From contig NZ_CP087997.1 in NCBI RefSeq assembly GCF_021044565.1, positions 1,798,001 to 1,862,000 of the forward strand: DNA of 64,000 nucleotides, given 5' to 3'. Below the pieces are notes generated by a model. It was not told where the DNA came from. It did not search any database and saw only the letters and a program-made list of their open reading frames with translations. The DNA comes from Subtercola endophyticus (GTDB lineage Bacteria > Actinomycetota > Actinomycetes > Actinomycetales > Microbacteriaceae). This document shows, piece by piece, positions 8,514 through 17,737 of this stretch; positions within the stretch are counted from its first letter, which is position 1; each line of letters begins with the position of its first letter. The position numbers and the translations under genes are program-made.

Positions 8514-8713
8514 CAGTCCTTTCCCAGCACTATCTCGAATTGCCTGAAAAACGCGCGGGCCGTCGGGTCGGAGAGCTCCGAATGCCGCCCGATCGTTCGT
8601 GTGATCGGTCCGACACCTACTCCTGTGTGATTCGTCAGTTCGATGATGCTGAATTCCAAGCCGTTCTTTCGAGCGGCAGATTTGATTTTCTTGAGCACCG
8701 CTCGTCGCTTCAC
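8504..8713 (-). CDS. HicA-like toxin (putative mRNA interferase)
   Basis: 69 residues, GTG start. KRRAVLKKIKSAARKNGLEFSI, a histidine in ELTNHTG, and RTIGRHSEL followed by a C-terminal helix ending in GKDWWR follow the small double-stranded-RNA-binding-like fold of actinobacterial HicA proteins. The catalytic His would be the one in TNHTG. Such toxins cleave mRNA when the antitoxin is lost. No obvious Shine-Dalgarno precedes it; an AT-rich promoter/operator with repeated TATAGACA lies immediately upstream. The local AT content is well above that of the neighbours, consistent with acquisition. Confidence 0.72.
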   Translation of the reverse strand: MKRRAVLKKIKSAARKNGLEFSIIELTNHTGVGVGPITRTIGRHSELSDPTARAFFRQFEIVLGKDWWR

Positions 8714-8729
8714 GGTGCTAGTCCAATAC

Positions 8730-8760
8730 TATAGACAATGGGTGTCTAGTGGTATAGACA
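8730..8760 (-). promoter_or_regulatory. Putative hicAB operator/promoter
   Basis: TAGACA (8732-8737), spacer ATGGG, TGTCTA (8743-8748) form an inverted repeat. A second TATAGACA at 8753-8760 repeats the one at 8730-8737 with a 23-bp period. On the minus strand a TATAGT -10-like hexamer overlaps the site (8728-8733), as expected for an autorepressed toxin-antitoxin promoter. Confidence 0.55.
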
Positions 8761-8789
8761 GTTTGGCCGCGTCGAATGGAAATGTCAGT

Positions 8790-8852
8790 CATGACCCGAC
8801 GCTACGAAACAGATCGGGGCCGAGCATCCGCCCGGCCCCGATCTGTGGAGAA
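8790..8852. repeat. Direct repeat copy B, leuS side; includes the leuS terminator
   Basis: Near-identical to 8031-8093. Its 12-bp stem (8810-8821 with 8834-8845) is perfect and, read on the minus strand, is followed by TTTCG, so it is probably the leuS terminator. The left end also holds an ATG on the minus strand opening a 24-codon frame (8718-8792) whose first codons loosely resemble the comEA start, suggesting a relic of the original junction. Confidence 0.8.
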
Positions 8853-8881
8853 CTTCGCGCACACAGCGCGGTGCAGAACCC

Positions 8882-11479
8882 CTAGGAGGCGGGCCTCGTT
8901 GCGATGTTGACGATCTTGGGGGCACGCACGATGACGTTCACGATCTCGCGGTCGCCGAGAAAGCGCACGACAGCGGCCGACGAACGGGCCAGCGCTTCGA
9001 GGTCGCTCGAGGAGATCTTCGGTGAGACCTCGAGGCGGTCGCGCACCTTGCCGTCGACCTGTACGACGGCCGTCACCGATTCTTCGGTGAGCAACGCGGG
9101 GTCGGCCCCGCGCCAGCCGTAGCTGGAGATCGAGGGCGGGTAGCCGAGGCGTTCCCACATGTCTTCGGCCGTGTACGGCGCGAACAGCGAGAGCCCGAGC
9201 GCAATGGTCTCGACGGCCTCGCGCACAGCAGGGTCGCCGCCGCCGGGGCCGCTGTCGATGGCCTTGCGGGCGGCGTTGACGAGCTCCATGATGCGCGCGA
9301 CGACGACGTTGAACTTGAAGGCCTCGATGAGGCCGGGAGCCTCGGCCAGGAACCGGTGCGTCACTCGGCGCAAAGCGACGTCGCCGGCGCGCCAGTTCAC
9401 TTCAGGCGCGCTGGTCACGTCGCCGGCGAGCCGCCAGGCGCGCGCCAAGAACTTGGCGGATGCCGCGGGCGAGACGTCGGCCCAGTCGATGTCGTCTTCG
9501 GGCGGACCCGCAAACGCCATCGTGAGACGCACCGCATCGACTCCGTGCTCGTCGAGCTGGTCGCTCAAGCGAACCAGGTTGCCTTTCGACTTCGACATGG
9601 CCGAACCGTCCATGAGCACCATGCCCTGGTTCAGCAGCGCGCTGAAGGGCTCGGTGAACGAGACGTAGCCGAGATCGAACAGCACCTTGGTGATGAAGCG
9701 CGCGTAAAGCAGGTGCAGGATCGCGTGCGTGACTCCACCGACGTACTGGTCGACGGGAGCCCACTTGTCGACCTCGCGGGGGTCGAACGCCTTCGTCTCG
9801 TCGTTGGGCGAGAGAAAACGCAAGAAGTACCACGAGCTGTCGACGAAGGTATCCATCGTGTCGGCGTCGCGCAGGGCCGGCGAGCCGTCACGAGGGTCGG
9901 GAACGTTGACCCAGTCGGCCGCGGCGCCGAGCGGCGACGTGCCTTTGGGCTGCAGGTTCAGGCCCTCGGTGGGCGGCAGCAGCACAGGCAGCTGGTCTTC
10001 GGGCACGGGAATCTCGGCACCATCGGCCCCGTGGATGATCGGAATCGGCGTACCCCAATAACGCTGGCGTGAAATCAGCCAATCCCGCAACCGGTAGTTC
10101 TTCGCAGCACGACCCGTGCCCGCGGCCGAGAGCATCTCGATGACGCGCGTGATCGCCTTGTTCTTCGAGAGCCCGTCGAGCGAACCCGAGTTGATGAGGC
10201 GGCCGTCGCCGGTCAGCGCCTTACCGGTCGACGCCGGATCGAGCGGCGGCAGATCATCTGGCAGCTCGCCATTGACGAGCACCGGAATGACGCCGGTGAC
10301 CGGCTGGTTCGTGTCGAGTACAACGCGCACGGGCAGGTTGAACGCGCGTGCGAAGTCGAGGTCGCGCTGGTCGTGTGCGGGCACAGCCATGACCGCGCCG
10401 GTGCCGTAATCGGCCAGCACGTAGTCGGCCGCCCAGATGGGCAGCCGCTCGCCGCTGAGTGGATTGACCGCGTAGCGTTCCATGAACACGCCGGTCTTCG
10501 GGCGGTCGGTCGACTGCCGCTCGAGTTCGGTGCTCTTCTGCACCTCGGTGAGGTAGTCGGAGAAACGCGTGCGCGCTTCATCAGAGACCGACGGGTCGGC
10601 GATCAGTTCGGCGGCGAGCTCGCTCTCGGGTGCGATCACCATGAAGGTGGCACCGAAGAGCGTGTCGGGGCGGGTCGTGAAGACGGTGACGGGCAGCTCC
10701 CGGCCTTCGATCACGAAGTCGACATCGGCGCCGATGGAGCGGCCGATCCAGTTGCGCTGCATCGAGATCACCTTGGCCGGCCACGTGCCCTCGAGCTGCT
10801 TGAGGTCGTCGAGCAGCCGGTCGGCGTAGTCGGTGATCTTGAAGTACCACTGCGTGAGCTTCTTCTTCACGACGACAGCGCCACTGCGCTCAGAGGTGCC
10901 GTCGGCCAGCACCTGCTCGTTGGCGAGCACGGTCTGGTCTACCGGATCCCAGTTGACCCAGCTCGACTTGCGGTACGCCAGGCCCTTCTCATAGAGCTTC
11001 AGGAAAAGCCACTGGTTCCACTTGTAGTACTCGGGGTCTGACGTGTGCAGCTCGCGAGACCAGTCGAACGAGCCTGCGTAACGCCTAAAGCTCGCCTTCT
11101 GCTGGTCGATGTTGTCGTAGGTCCACTCGCGCGGGTCGATCTGACGCTTGATGGCGGCGTTCTCGGCGGGCAGGCCGAACGAGTCCCAGCCGATCGGGTG
11201 CAAGACGTTGAAGCCCTGGTGGCGCCAATAGCGCGAGATGACATCGCCGAGCGCGTACGCCTCGGCGTGACCCATGTGCAGGTCGCCAGAGGGGTACGGA
11301 AACATGTCGAGCACGTATTTGCGAGGCCGTTTGTCGCCTTCGAGGTCGGTCTTGAACGGCTGGAGCTCATCCCAGCGGGGCAGCCATTTGTTCTGAATGG
11401 CGGTGAAGTCGTACCGCTGGGCGGCGTCGCCGTCATCGGTTTCCGCGGCAGGCACGGCAAAATCGCGTTCGATAGTCAC
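8882..11479 (-). CDS. leuS: Leucyl-tRNA synthetase
   Basis: Class I synthetase charging tRNA-Leu, 865 residues, standard length. HIGH signature as HMGH at residues 68-71 after MFPYPSGDL; the CP1 editing domain includes [10 protein letters not shown]; the KMSKS loop appears as AMSKSKGN in the last third; C-terminal anticodon-binding and LeuRS-specific domains are present. GTG start at 11479; only a weak GA-rich stretch lies upstream. I looked for a T-box in the roughly 80 bp before it and saw none. Its terminator hairpin lies in the direct repeat at 8790-8852. Confidence 0.97.
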   Translation of the reverse strand: MTIERDFAVPAAETDDGDAAQRYDFTAIQNKWLPRWDELQPFKTDLEGDKRPRKYVLDMFPYPSGDLHMGHAEAYALGDVISRYWRHQGFNVLHPIGWDSFGLPAENAAIKRQIDPREWTYDNIDQQKASFRRYAGSFDWSRELHTSDPEYYKWNQWLFLKLYEKGLAYRKSSWVNWDPVDQTVLANEQVLADGTSERSGAVVVKKKLTQWYFKITDYADRLLDDLKQLEGTWPAKVISMQRNWIGRSIGADVDFVIEGRELPVTVFTTRPDTLFGATFMVIAPESELAAELIADPSVSDEARTRFSDYLTEVQKSTELERQSTDRPKTGVFMERYAVNPLSGERLPIWAADYVLADYGTGAVMAVPAHDQRDLDFARAFNLPVRVVLDTNQPVTGVIPVLVNGELPDDLPPLDPASTGKALTGDGRLINSGSLDGLSKNKAITRVIEMLSAAGTGRAAKNYRLRDWLISRQRYWGTPIPIIHGADGAEIPVPEDQLPVLLPPTEGLNLQPKGTSPLGAAADWVNVPDPRDGSPALRDADTMDTFVDSSWYFLRFLSPNDETKAFDPREVDKWAPVDQYVGGVTHAILHLLYARFITKVLFDLGYVSFTEPFSALLNQGMVLMDGSAMSKSKGNLVRLSDQLDEHGVDAVRLTMAFAGPPEDDIDWADVSPAASAKFLARAWRLAGDVTSAPEVNWRAGDVALRRVTHRFLAEAPGLIEAFKFNVVVARIMELVNAARKAIDSGPGGGDPAVREAVETIALGLSLFAPYTAEDMWERLGYPPSISSYGWRGADPALLTEESVTAVVQVDGKVRDRLEVSPKISSSDLEALARSSAAVVRFLGDREIVNVIVRAPKIVNIATRPAS

Positions 11480-11558
11480 GTAAGTCTCAATTCGTCAGAA
11501 AGGAGTCGCTGCGTGCGGGCAGAGTGTGAACCACGCAAAGCTCCAACACTCAAGAGTA

Positions 11559-12986
11559 CTAAACGATGCTCGCGCTCGTGTCAGGCCGGAGTTCGCCCTC
11601 AGCAGACAGCACGCCGAGCGCCTGAAGCAGCGGCGCCGCCTTCACCCACGTTTCGGCCACCTCTTCGGCGGGCACAGAGAGCGCTGTGATACCGCCGCCC
11701 GCGCCAATGCTCGCGCCAGCCGGCGTCAGCATCATGCTCCGGATGACCATGGCGAGGTCGACGCGGCCGTCGAGCCCGAGGTATCCGAATGCCCCGGCGT
11801 AAACGCCGCGCGGGCCGGCCTCGAGCGAACTGAGTATCGACATTGCGCTGATCTTGGGGGCTCCCGTCATCGATCCCGCCGGAAAACACGCCTCGATGAC
11901 GTCGATCGCCGTGGATTCGGGAGCCAGCCGAGCCGTCACCGTGCTCACGAGCTGATGCACGCTTGCGTAGCTCTCGACGTCGAACAGCTTCTCGACATGA
12001 ACGCTGCCGGTGGTGGCGACGCGGGCGAGATCGTTGCGCATGAGGTCGACGATCATCACGTTTTCCGCCCGTTCTTTCACGCTGCTGCGAAGCTCAGCTG
12101 CCCGTTCGGCATCACGCTGAGGGCTTTCACCGCGAGGTCGTGTGCCCTTGATCGGGCGCGTCGTCACGGTGCCCTGGGGCGTGATCTCGAGAAATCGCTC
12201 GGGCGAGGCGCTCAGCAGGGCGACATCGCCGAAGCGGATGAACGCGCCGTGGTGACTCGGGTTCAGCTCCCGCAGCCGCACATACGTCTCGAACGGATCG
12301 GGATGCACGTCGACATCGATGTGATTCGTCAGGCACAGCTGGTAGGCCTCGCCGGCCGCGATGAGTTGTTGGCACTGCCCGATGAGCTCGAGGTATTCCC
12401 TCTCGCTGTGTCGCCACCGCACCCTCCCGGCGCCTGCCTCGCTCACCGCACCCTCCGCAACAGAATCGAGAGGGCGATTCTGCTCCGAAAAAGACGGATA
12501 AGCGGGAGATTTCGCCCTATCGAATTCGGGAAGGGCCGTCAGGTCTGCTGCGGTCGAGGAGAACCAGCGGGCAGAGGTGGGCGAGGAGAGAGCGAGCAGA
12601 GTGACGGTTCGGGCGGTGTGGTCGAAGGCGATCATCCGGTCGACGAACATGAACCGCGAGTCGGCGCCGTCGTAGGCGAGCCAGCCGACCCAGCCGAGCC
12701 GAAAGGCGGGCAGCGCACCATCGCCGGGCACGTTCGGCGCGGCGAAACGCCGGTAAGCCGCGCGCAGCTGCTCGAGCACGCCGGCACCGGCCAGCACCGG
12801 AGCAGCACCGAGCACGGCAGCAGACTCGGTCGATGCAGCGCCGACGTAGCTCGTGCCGATGCCGTCGCCGAGGCCGTTGCCCGAGTCGAGCCAGAATGCC
12901 GTCTCGGCGTCGGCGTAGAGCGCGTCGAACACCACGGCCGGATCGATCCACCGGCCGAGCGTCTGACTGATCACGCTGCGCCGCAC
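11559..12986 (-). CDS. pabB: Aminodeoxychorismate synthase component I-like (chorismate-binding enzyme)
   Basis: 475 residues. Makes 4-amino-4-deoxychorismate from chorismate for folate synthesis. PIKGTRPRG, which distinguishes PabB from TrpE-type enzymes by carrying the catalytic Lys, is present, with ENVMIVDLMRNDL and the C-terminal GSMTGAPK block. The N-terminal glutamine-amidotransferase-interacting region carries a Ser/Pro-rich insert. GTG start; TACGCT (12993-12998) lies exactly 6 nt upstream, predicting a leaderless mRNA. A second GTG four codons in is an alternative. Divergent from the pabC-like gene with only 20 bp between starts. Confidence 0.9.
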   Translation of the reverse strand: MRRSVISQTLGRWIDPAVVFDALYADAETAFWLDSGNGLGDGIGTSYVGAASTESAAVLGAAPVLAGAGVLEQLRAAYRRFAAPNVPGDGALPAFRLGWVGWLAYDGADSRFMFVDRMIAFDHTARTVTLLALSSPTSARWFSSTAADLTALPEFDRAKSPAYPSFSEQNRPLDSVAEGAVSEAGAGRVRWRHSEREYLELIGQCQQLIAAGEAYQLCLTNHIDVDVHPDPFETYVRLRELNPSHHGAFIRFGDVALLSASPERFLEITPQGTVTTRPIKGTRPRGESPQRDAERAAELRSSVKERAENVMIVDLMRNDLARVATTGSVHVEKLFDVESYASVHQLVSTVTARLAPESTAIDVIEACFPAGSMTGAPKISAMSILSSLEAGPRGVYAGAFGYLGLDGRVDLAMVIRSMMLTPAGASIGAGGGITALSVPAEEVAETWVKAAPLLQALGVLSAEGELRPDTSASIV

Positions 12987-12991
12987 TGTAA

Positions 12992-12998
12992 TAGCGTA
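12992..12998. promoter_or_regulatory. Overlapping divergent -10 hexamers of pabB and the pabC-like gene
   Basis: TAGCGTA is near-symmetric: read on the minus strand it gives TACGCT, 6 nt before the pabB GTG; on the plus strand it gives TAGCGT, 9 nt before the ATG at 13007. One polymerase would exclude the other, linking the two genes. Confidence 0.45.
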
Positions 12999-13006
12999 GG
13001 GGTGCC

Positions 13007-13813
13007 ATGACTGACGATGCCCCCGAGATTCCCACTGAGCGGCGATTTGTGTTCCGCGACGGGGCGTTTCAGCAGCTCGCCGCGGTTCCGGATGCCCGGC
13101 AGCGCCTACTCGCAGCGGATTCGTGGCTCGTCGACGAGGGCCGCGTGCGCGCGATCGACCTGCACCGCGACCGCTTCGTGGGGTCGGCTCTCGTCAGCGG
13201 ATTCGGTGATCGCGCCCAGCTCGACCTCTTCTGGCAGGCGACGCTCGACGCCATTCCGCCGATCCACCGCTGGTTTCCCCGGGTCGAGCTGAGTTCCCGG
13301 CACGAGCTGTCGCTGCTGATGCGGCTCGCTCCGGCCCCTGCGGCGACAGCTGTGCTGGCCACTCATCTCGGCGAAGAGCCGCGCGGCATCCCGAGCGTGA
13401 AGGGGCCCGACCTCGAGCGGCTGACGGCGCTGCGTAACACCGCACGGGCATCCGGAGTCGACGACCTCGTGCTGCTCACCACCGACGGACGCGTCATCGA
13501 CGGAACCACCACCGCCATCGTCTGGTGGCGCGACGGGGCGCTGCGGATGCCCTCGGCCGACCTCGCGCGCGTCGACAGCGTGACGGCGCGCACGATTCGG
13601 GTTCTGGCGCTGGCGTCGGGCGTCGAGGTCGCCGAAGAGCGCGCGACGCCCACCGATCTGCGCGGCTGCGAGGTGTGGGCGGTGAATGCGCTGTACGGCA
13701 TCCGGCTGGTCACCGAATGGCGCGGGGGCCCGCCGCTATCGACCGACCCGGCGCGATCGCGGGCCTGGCGGCGGCGGCTCGACGCTCTGGCCAAGCCCCT
13801 CGCCGGCAGCTGA
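13007..13813 (+). CDS. pabC: Class IV aminotransferase fold, probable 4-amino-4-deoxychorismate lyase
   Basis: 268 residues. Fold-type IV PLP enzyme: an Arg-rich N-terminal segment, VKGPDLERLTALRN carrying the likely Schiff-base Lys, LLTTDGRVIDGTTTAIVWW as the conserved E/T-SNI-like strand, and a C-terminal WAVNALYGIRLV. Together with the divergent pabB it would give p-aminobenzoate plus pyruvate. Branched-chain or D-amino-acid transaminases share the fold, but location favours PabC. AGGGG lies 5 nt before the ATG. The first 50 residues diverge from typical PabC, so specificity is less sure than fold. Confidence 0.78.
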   Translation: MTDDAPEIPTERRFVFRDGAFQQLAAVPDARQRLLAADSWLVDEGRVRAIDLHRDRFVGSALVSGFGDRAQLDLFWQATLDAIPPIHRWFPRVELSSRHELSLLMRLAPAPAATAVLATHLGEEPRGIPSVKGPDLERLTALRNTARASGVDDLVLLTTDGRVIDGTTTAIVWWRDGALRMPSADLARVDSVTARTIRVLALASGVEVAEERATPTDLRGCEVWAVNALYGIRLVTEWRGGPPLSTDPARSRAWRRRLDALAKPLAGS

Positions 13814-13847
13814 GGGCTCTGCAGCACTGACGCAGCGCCGCGCGGCC

Positions 13848-15659
13848 TCAGGGCAGGCGCAGGTGCTGCGTGACCAGTCCGGGCGGAACCTCGGCGTGCG
13901 AGATGAGCAGCACCGAACGCTCGGGCCCGGCGGCCGCGAGCAGTTCGACGAGAAGCCGATCGGCCCGGTCGGAGTCGACGTTGGCCGTGGGTTCGTCGAA
14001 AACGACGACCGCGAAGTCGGTCAGCAGCACGCGGGCCAGCGCGATGCGCTGCGCCTGCCCGCCAGAAACAAGGGCGCCGTGCTCACCGAGTGCCGCGCCG
14101 AGCCCGCCGCGCTGCTCGGCCCAGTCGAGCAGGCCGACCCGGTCGAGCACGGCGAGGAGCTCGTCGTCGGTGGCGGTGTCACGAGCGAACAGCAGGTTCT
14201 GGCGCAGGTTCGCGTCGAAGAGGTAGGGCTGTTGTTCGCACAATCCGATCATTCGACGAACCTCCGCCTGGGGCAGCGAACGTGCCTCGACTCCGTCGAC
14301 CGTGTAGCTGCCGCCGTACTCGAGAAACCGCACGAGGGCGTGCGCGAGCGTGGTCTTGCCCGCGCCGCTGACTCCGGTGACGAGAACTCGCTCCCCCGGG
14401 CGGATGCTCAGCGACACCCGCTCGACCGCCTCCCCGGCAGCACCCGGCCACCGCGCCGAGAGGTCGCGCAGCTCGATGGCAGGCGCGTGGCGCGTGGAGT
14501 CGCCAGAAACGGATGGCACGGTGGCACCGGTCGGGAGAGGGGGCGCGGCAGGCACGAGCGACGCGGCGCCCAGAGCCGAGGCGAACGGCGCCCGACGGTC
14601 GGCCGGGAGCGCGACCGGAACCCGACCGTCGACGGGAATCTCGAGCGGCACCTCGGCGGGCACGGCATCGGCGACACGAGCCGCGCTCACCCGCACCTGG
14701 CGCCAGGCTCCCACCGCGAGCGGCACCATTCCGAAGACCTCGAACACGGCGATCGGCACCAACGCGAGCATCGCCAGAACCGGGCCGTCGATCGTGCCGA
14801 AGGCGCTGGCAGAAGCGGCCGCACCAGCGCCTGCAGCGCCCGACGCACCAGCGGTCGCCAACCCGAGCGCCGGAATGCCCACCAGAAGAGCAGCGAGGGT
14901 CGCGAGCCCGGCGAGCAGCGACACCACGGCGGCCACCGCGCCCGATCCTGACGCCTTACCGAGCGCAGCGGCGGTGAGCCGGGCCTCGGTGTCGCGCAAG
15001 GAGTCGAGCCGGGCATCCACTGCGTCGAACGCGACGAGCACGTCGAGGTTGCTCACCACGTCGAGCGTGCGTTCGGCGAAATCGGCCCGCAGCGGAGCGA
15101 GATCCCGCTCGGCACGCCCGGCGAGCCGCGAGTTGACGACGGTGCCGAGCACAAAGGCCACGATCAGCGCCACCGCGAGCGCGATGCCGGCGGCCGGCAG
15201 CAGGATGAACGTTCCGACCACCGCCGCAACCGCCACAATCACCGAGGTGAGCACAGGCTGCACGACCCGCAACGGAAGGTTCTGCAGCTCGTCGACATCG
15301 CCCACGAGCCGAGCCAGCAGGTCACCGCGCTTCGTGCCGCGCACTCCGTCGGGGGCGAGCGGAACGAGCCGCTCGTAGATGCCAACACGGAGCCCGGTGA
15401 GACCGCGGAAGGCGGCATCGTGGCTGCTCAGCCGTTCGAGGTACCGAAAGCATGCCCGGCCGAGCGCTGCGGCCCGAACGCCGACGATCGCGGCAGACAA
15501 GAACAAAATCGGCGGCTCGTCGGCCGCGCGCGTGATCAGCCAGGCCGAGGTCGCGAGCAGCGCGACCGCGGCGGCGGCGCTGAACACGCCGAAGAGAACT
15601 CCGGGGGCGAAAATGCGCCAGCGCGGCTGGGCGAGCCGCAGCACCTCTGAGGTGAGCAT
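13848..15659 (-). CDS. cydC: Thiol reductant ABC exporter subunit CydC
   Basis: Half of the CydDC exporter that sends cysteine/glutathione-type thiols across the membrane and is needed to assemble cytochrome bd. 603 residues: six membrane helices (residues about 1-340), an Ala/Gly-rich loop near 265-285, a Pro/Ala linker near 340-400, then an ATPase domain with Walker A GVSGAGKTT, signature VSGGQAQR and Walker B VVVFDEPTANVD. The start overlaps the cydD stop in TGATG, so translation is probably coupled. Last gene of cydABDC. Confidence 0.93.
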   Translation of the reverse strand: MLTSEVLRLAQPRWRIFAPGVLFGVFSAAAAVALLATSAWLITRAADEPPILFLSAAIVGVRAAALGRACFRYLERLSSHDAAFRGLTGLRVGIYERLVPLAPDGVRGTKRGDLLARLVGDVDELQNLPLRVVQPVLTSVIVAVAAVVGTFILLPAAGIALAVALIVAFVLGTVVNSRLAGRAERDLAPLRADFAERTLDVVSNLDVLVAFDAVDARLDSLRDTEARLTAAALGKASGSGAVAAVVSLLAGLATLAALLVGIPALGLATAGASGAAGAGAAASASAFGTIDGPVLAMLALVPIAVFEVFGMVPLAVGAWRQVRVSAARVADAVPAEVPLEIPVDGRVPVALPADRRAPFASALGAASLVPAAPPLPTGATVPSVSGDSTRHAPAIELRDLSARWPGAAGEAVERVSLSIRPGERVLVTGVSGAGKTTLAHALVRFLEYGGSYTVDGVEARSLPQAEVRRMIGLCEQQPYLFDANLRQNLLFARDTATDDELLAVLDRVGLLDWAEQRGGLGAALGEHGALVSGGQAQRIALARVLLTDFAVVVFDEPTANVDSDRADRLLVELLAAAGPERSVLLISHAEVPPGLVTQHLRLP

Positions 15660-17737
15660 CAGCGCACCTCAGCTGCTGCGCGGGCCGGCGCGGTGCCGGC
15701 CTCAGTGCCGGGAGCAGCAGCGGCGGGAGCGTTGGTGATATCGGACGCGCGTGCTCCGGTGGCGGCGGAAGCGGCACGTGCCCCGGCGGCGGCGACAAGC
15801 GTGGGCGTGTCGGCGAGTGAAGCCGCGGGCACTGACGAGGCGAGGGCGGCGGCGGGCGTGGGCGCAGCGAGCGCGGCGGCGGGCGTGGGCGCAGCGGGCG
15901 TGTCGGCGGGTGCGGCGACCGGCGACATCACGACGACCTGGTCGGCCGCCTCCTGGAATGCGCGGCGGTGCGACACTACGATCACGATGACGCCGCTCGC
16001 CGCCACCTCGCGCAGACCGTCGATCAGAGCGGCCTCCGAACCAGCGTCGAGCGCAGAGCTCGGCTCGTCGAGCAGCAGCAGCGGAGTGCTGAGCTCCCCC
16101 GCGCGGTACAGCGCCCGTGCCACCGCGACGCGCTGCGCCTGGCCGCCCGAGAGCCCCGCGCCGTTCACTCCGAGCACGGTCGAGGCGTCGAGTTCAGCCG
16201 CTCCTGCCCGCCGCAGCGCGCCGGCGACGTGCGCAGCGACATGCGCAGCGACGTGCGGGGCGTCGGCCTCATGTGCGTCGGCCACGTGCGCGTCGTTGAC
16301 ATGCGCAGCGTGGAGGGCGCTCGAGCCCAGTGTCACATTGGCCGCGACGGTTCCCGCCATCAGGCCCGGACGCTGCCCCGCCCAAGCGACATCATCCCGC
16401 GACAGCGCGACCGGATGCCCGGAGCCGACCAGCTCGATACGACCGTCGAACTCCACGAACCCCAGCATCGCCGCGAGAAGACTCGACTTTCCCGCACCGC
16501 TCGGCCCGGCGATGACCGAGAGCGTGCCGCGCGCGAACGCGGCCGAGAACTCCCGCACAACAGGATCGTCGCCGTACCTCACGCTCAGCCGATCGACCAG
16601 CAACCCGCTCACGGAGTCATCGCGAACGACCTCACTGCGGTCATGCACGCCGGCCGCGGGGTCACCGCCGCTGGCACCTGCTCTGACCGAAGCGCCACCC
16701 CGAGCATCCACCGCCGCCAACGCCGTCAGTGCACCAGCCGCCGCCGCTGCCTTCGACCCAGCCCCAGCCACCCCCGCCACGCCTGCCGCCGCATCGAGAA
16801 TCTCGAACACATCGTCGGTCGCCGCCACCCCGTCGGCCGCCGCATGAAACTGCGCCCCGACCTGCCGCAGCGGCAGAAACACCTCGGGCGCCAGCATGAG
16901 CACGAACAGCCCGACACCGAGCCCGAGCGAGCCGTCGACCAACCGCAGACCGATCGATACCGCCACCAGGGCCACGGCGAGGCTCGCCGCCAGCTCGAGG
17001 GCGAACCCGCTGACGAACGACATTCGCAGCACCTTCATCGTGGTCACGCGGTAGTCGTCTGTAACCGACCGGATGCGCTCCGCCTGCCTCTTTTCGCGCC
17101 CGAACACCTTCAGCGTCGACAGGCCCTCGACCACATCGAGAAATCCGCTCGACAGCCGGCCGAGCTGCTTCCACTGCTGCGCCTGCGCCTTCTGCGTCGC
17201 CCAGCCGATGAGCACCATGAACACGGGAATCACGGGCAGAGTGAGCAGTACTGTCAGCCCGCTGAGCCAGTCGGAGGAGAACAGCACCACGACGAGAATC
17301 GGGGTCGCCAAGGCCGTCAGGATGAGCTGGGGAAGGTACTTCGAGAAATAGGTGTCGAGGGCATCCAGCCCGCTGGTCGCCACGGTCGACACCGCGACGC
17401 TGTTGCGCGTCGACAACCACGACGGACCGAGCCGGGGCAGCGCCGTCAGCACCTCACGTCGAAGCTGACTCTTCACCACGGTGGCTCCGCGCGCCGAGTT
17501 GTACTCCATCAGCCAGACGAGCCCCGAGCGCACCAGCACCACGAGAGCCAGCGCGGCGAGCCGAAGACCCAGCGCCGAAAGCGGCGCGCCCCCAATCGCA
17601 TCGACCACGATCGAACTCACCAGCCACGCAAAAGCGACGATGCAGGCCACCTGCGCGAGCCCGAGCACCGCCCCCAGCCCGAAGAACGAACGGGCGGCAG
17701 AGGCGTACTGAAGCAGGCGCTTGTCGACGGGCTTCAT
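15659..17737 (-). CDS. cydD: Thiol reductant ABC exporter subunit CydD
   Basis: Partner of CydC. 692 residues, clearly longer than the usual 550-590. Six membrane helices to about residue 300, an Ala/Gly linker (315-365), and an ATPase with Walker A GPSGAGKSS (411-419), signature LSGGQAQR (529-536) and Walker B LLLLDEPSSALD. Two oddities: a His/Ala-rich insert at residues 476-503 with seven histidines between Walker A and the signature, and an Ala/Pro-rich tail of about 90 residues after the last core strand. The start overlaps the cydB stop (TGATG). A long open frame upstream is only a shadow of cydB. Confidence 0.92.
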   Translation of the reverse strand: MKPVDKRLLQYASAARSFFGLGAVLGLAQVACIVAFAWLVSSIVVDAIGGAPLSALGLRLAALALVVLVRSGLVWLMEYNSARGATVVKSQLRREVLTALPRLGPSWLSTRNSVAVSTVATSGLDALDTYFSKYLPQLILTALATPILVVVLFSSDWLSGLTVLLTLPVIPVFMVLIGWATQKAQAQQWKQLGRLSSGFLDVVEGLSTLKVFGREKRQAERIRSVTDDYRVTTMKVLRMSFVSGFALELAASLAVALVAVSIGLRLVDGSLGLGVGLFVLMLAPEVFLPLRQVGAQFHAAADGVAATDDVFEILDAAAGVAGVAGAGSKAAAAAGALTALAAVDARGGASVRAGASGGDPAAGVHDRSEVVRDDSVSGLLVDRLSVRYGDDPVVREFSAAFARGTLSVIAGPSGAGKSSLLAAMLGFVEFDGRIELVGSGHPVALSRDDVAWAGQRPGLMAGTVAANVTLGSSALHAAHVNDAHVADAHEADAPHVAAHVAAHVAGALRRAGAAELDASTVLGVNGAGLSGGQAQRVAVARALYRAGELSTPLLLLDEPSSALDAGSEAALIDGLREVAASGVIVIVVSHRRAFQEAADQVVVMSPVAAPADTPAAPTPAAALAAPTPAAALASSVPAASLADTPTLVAAAGARAASAATGARASDITNAPAAAAPGTEAGTAPARAAAEVR

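Noticed and set aside
8718..8792. 24-codon frame next to the direct repeat as a leader peptide
   Set aside because: Its first codons resemble the comEA start, so a relic of the duplicated junction is simpler; no ribosome site.
11480..11558. T-box riboswitch before leuS
   Set aside because: Too short and lacks the conserved T-box sequence and specifier stem.
11526..13010. A 494-codon plus-strand frame opposite pabB
   Set aside because: Antisense shadow; the minus-strand protein shows all PabB motifs.
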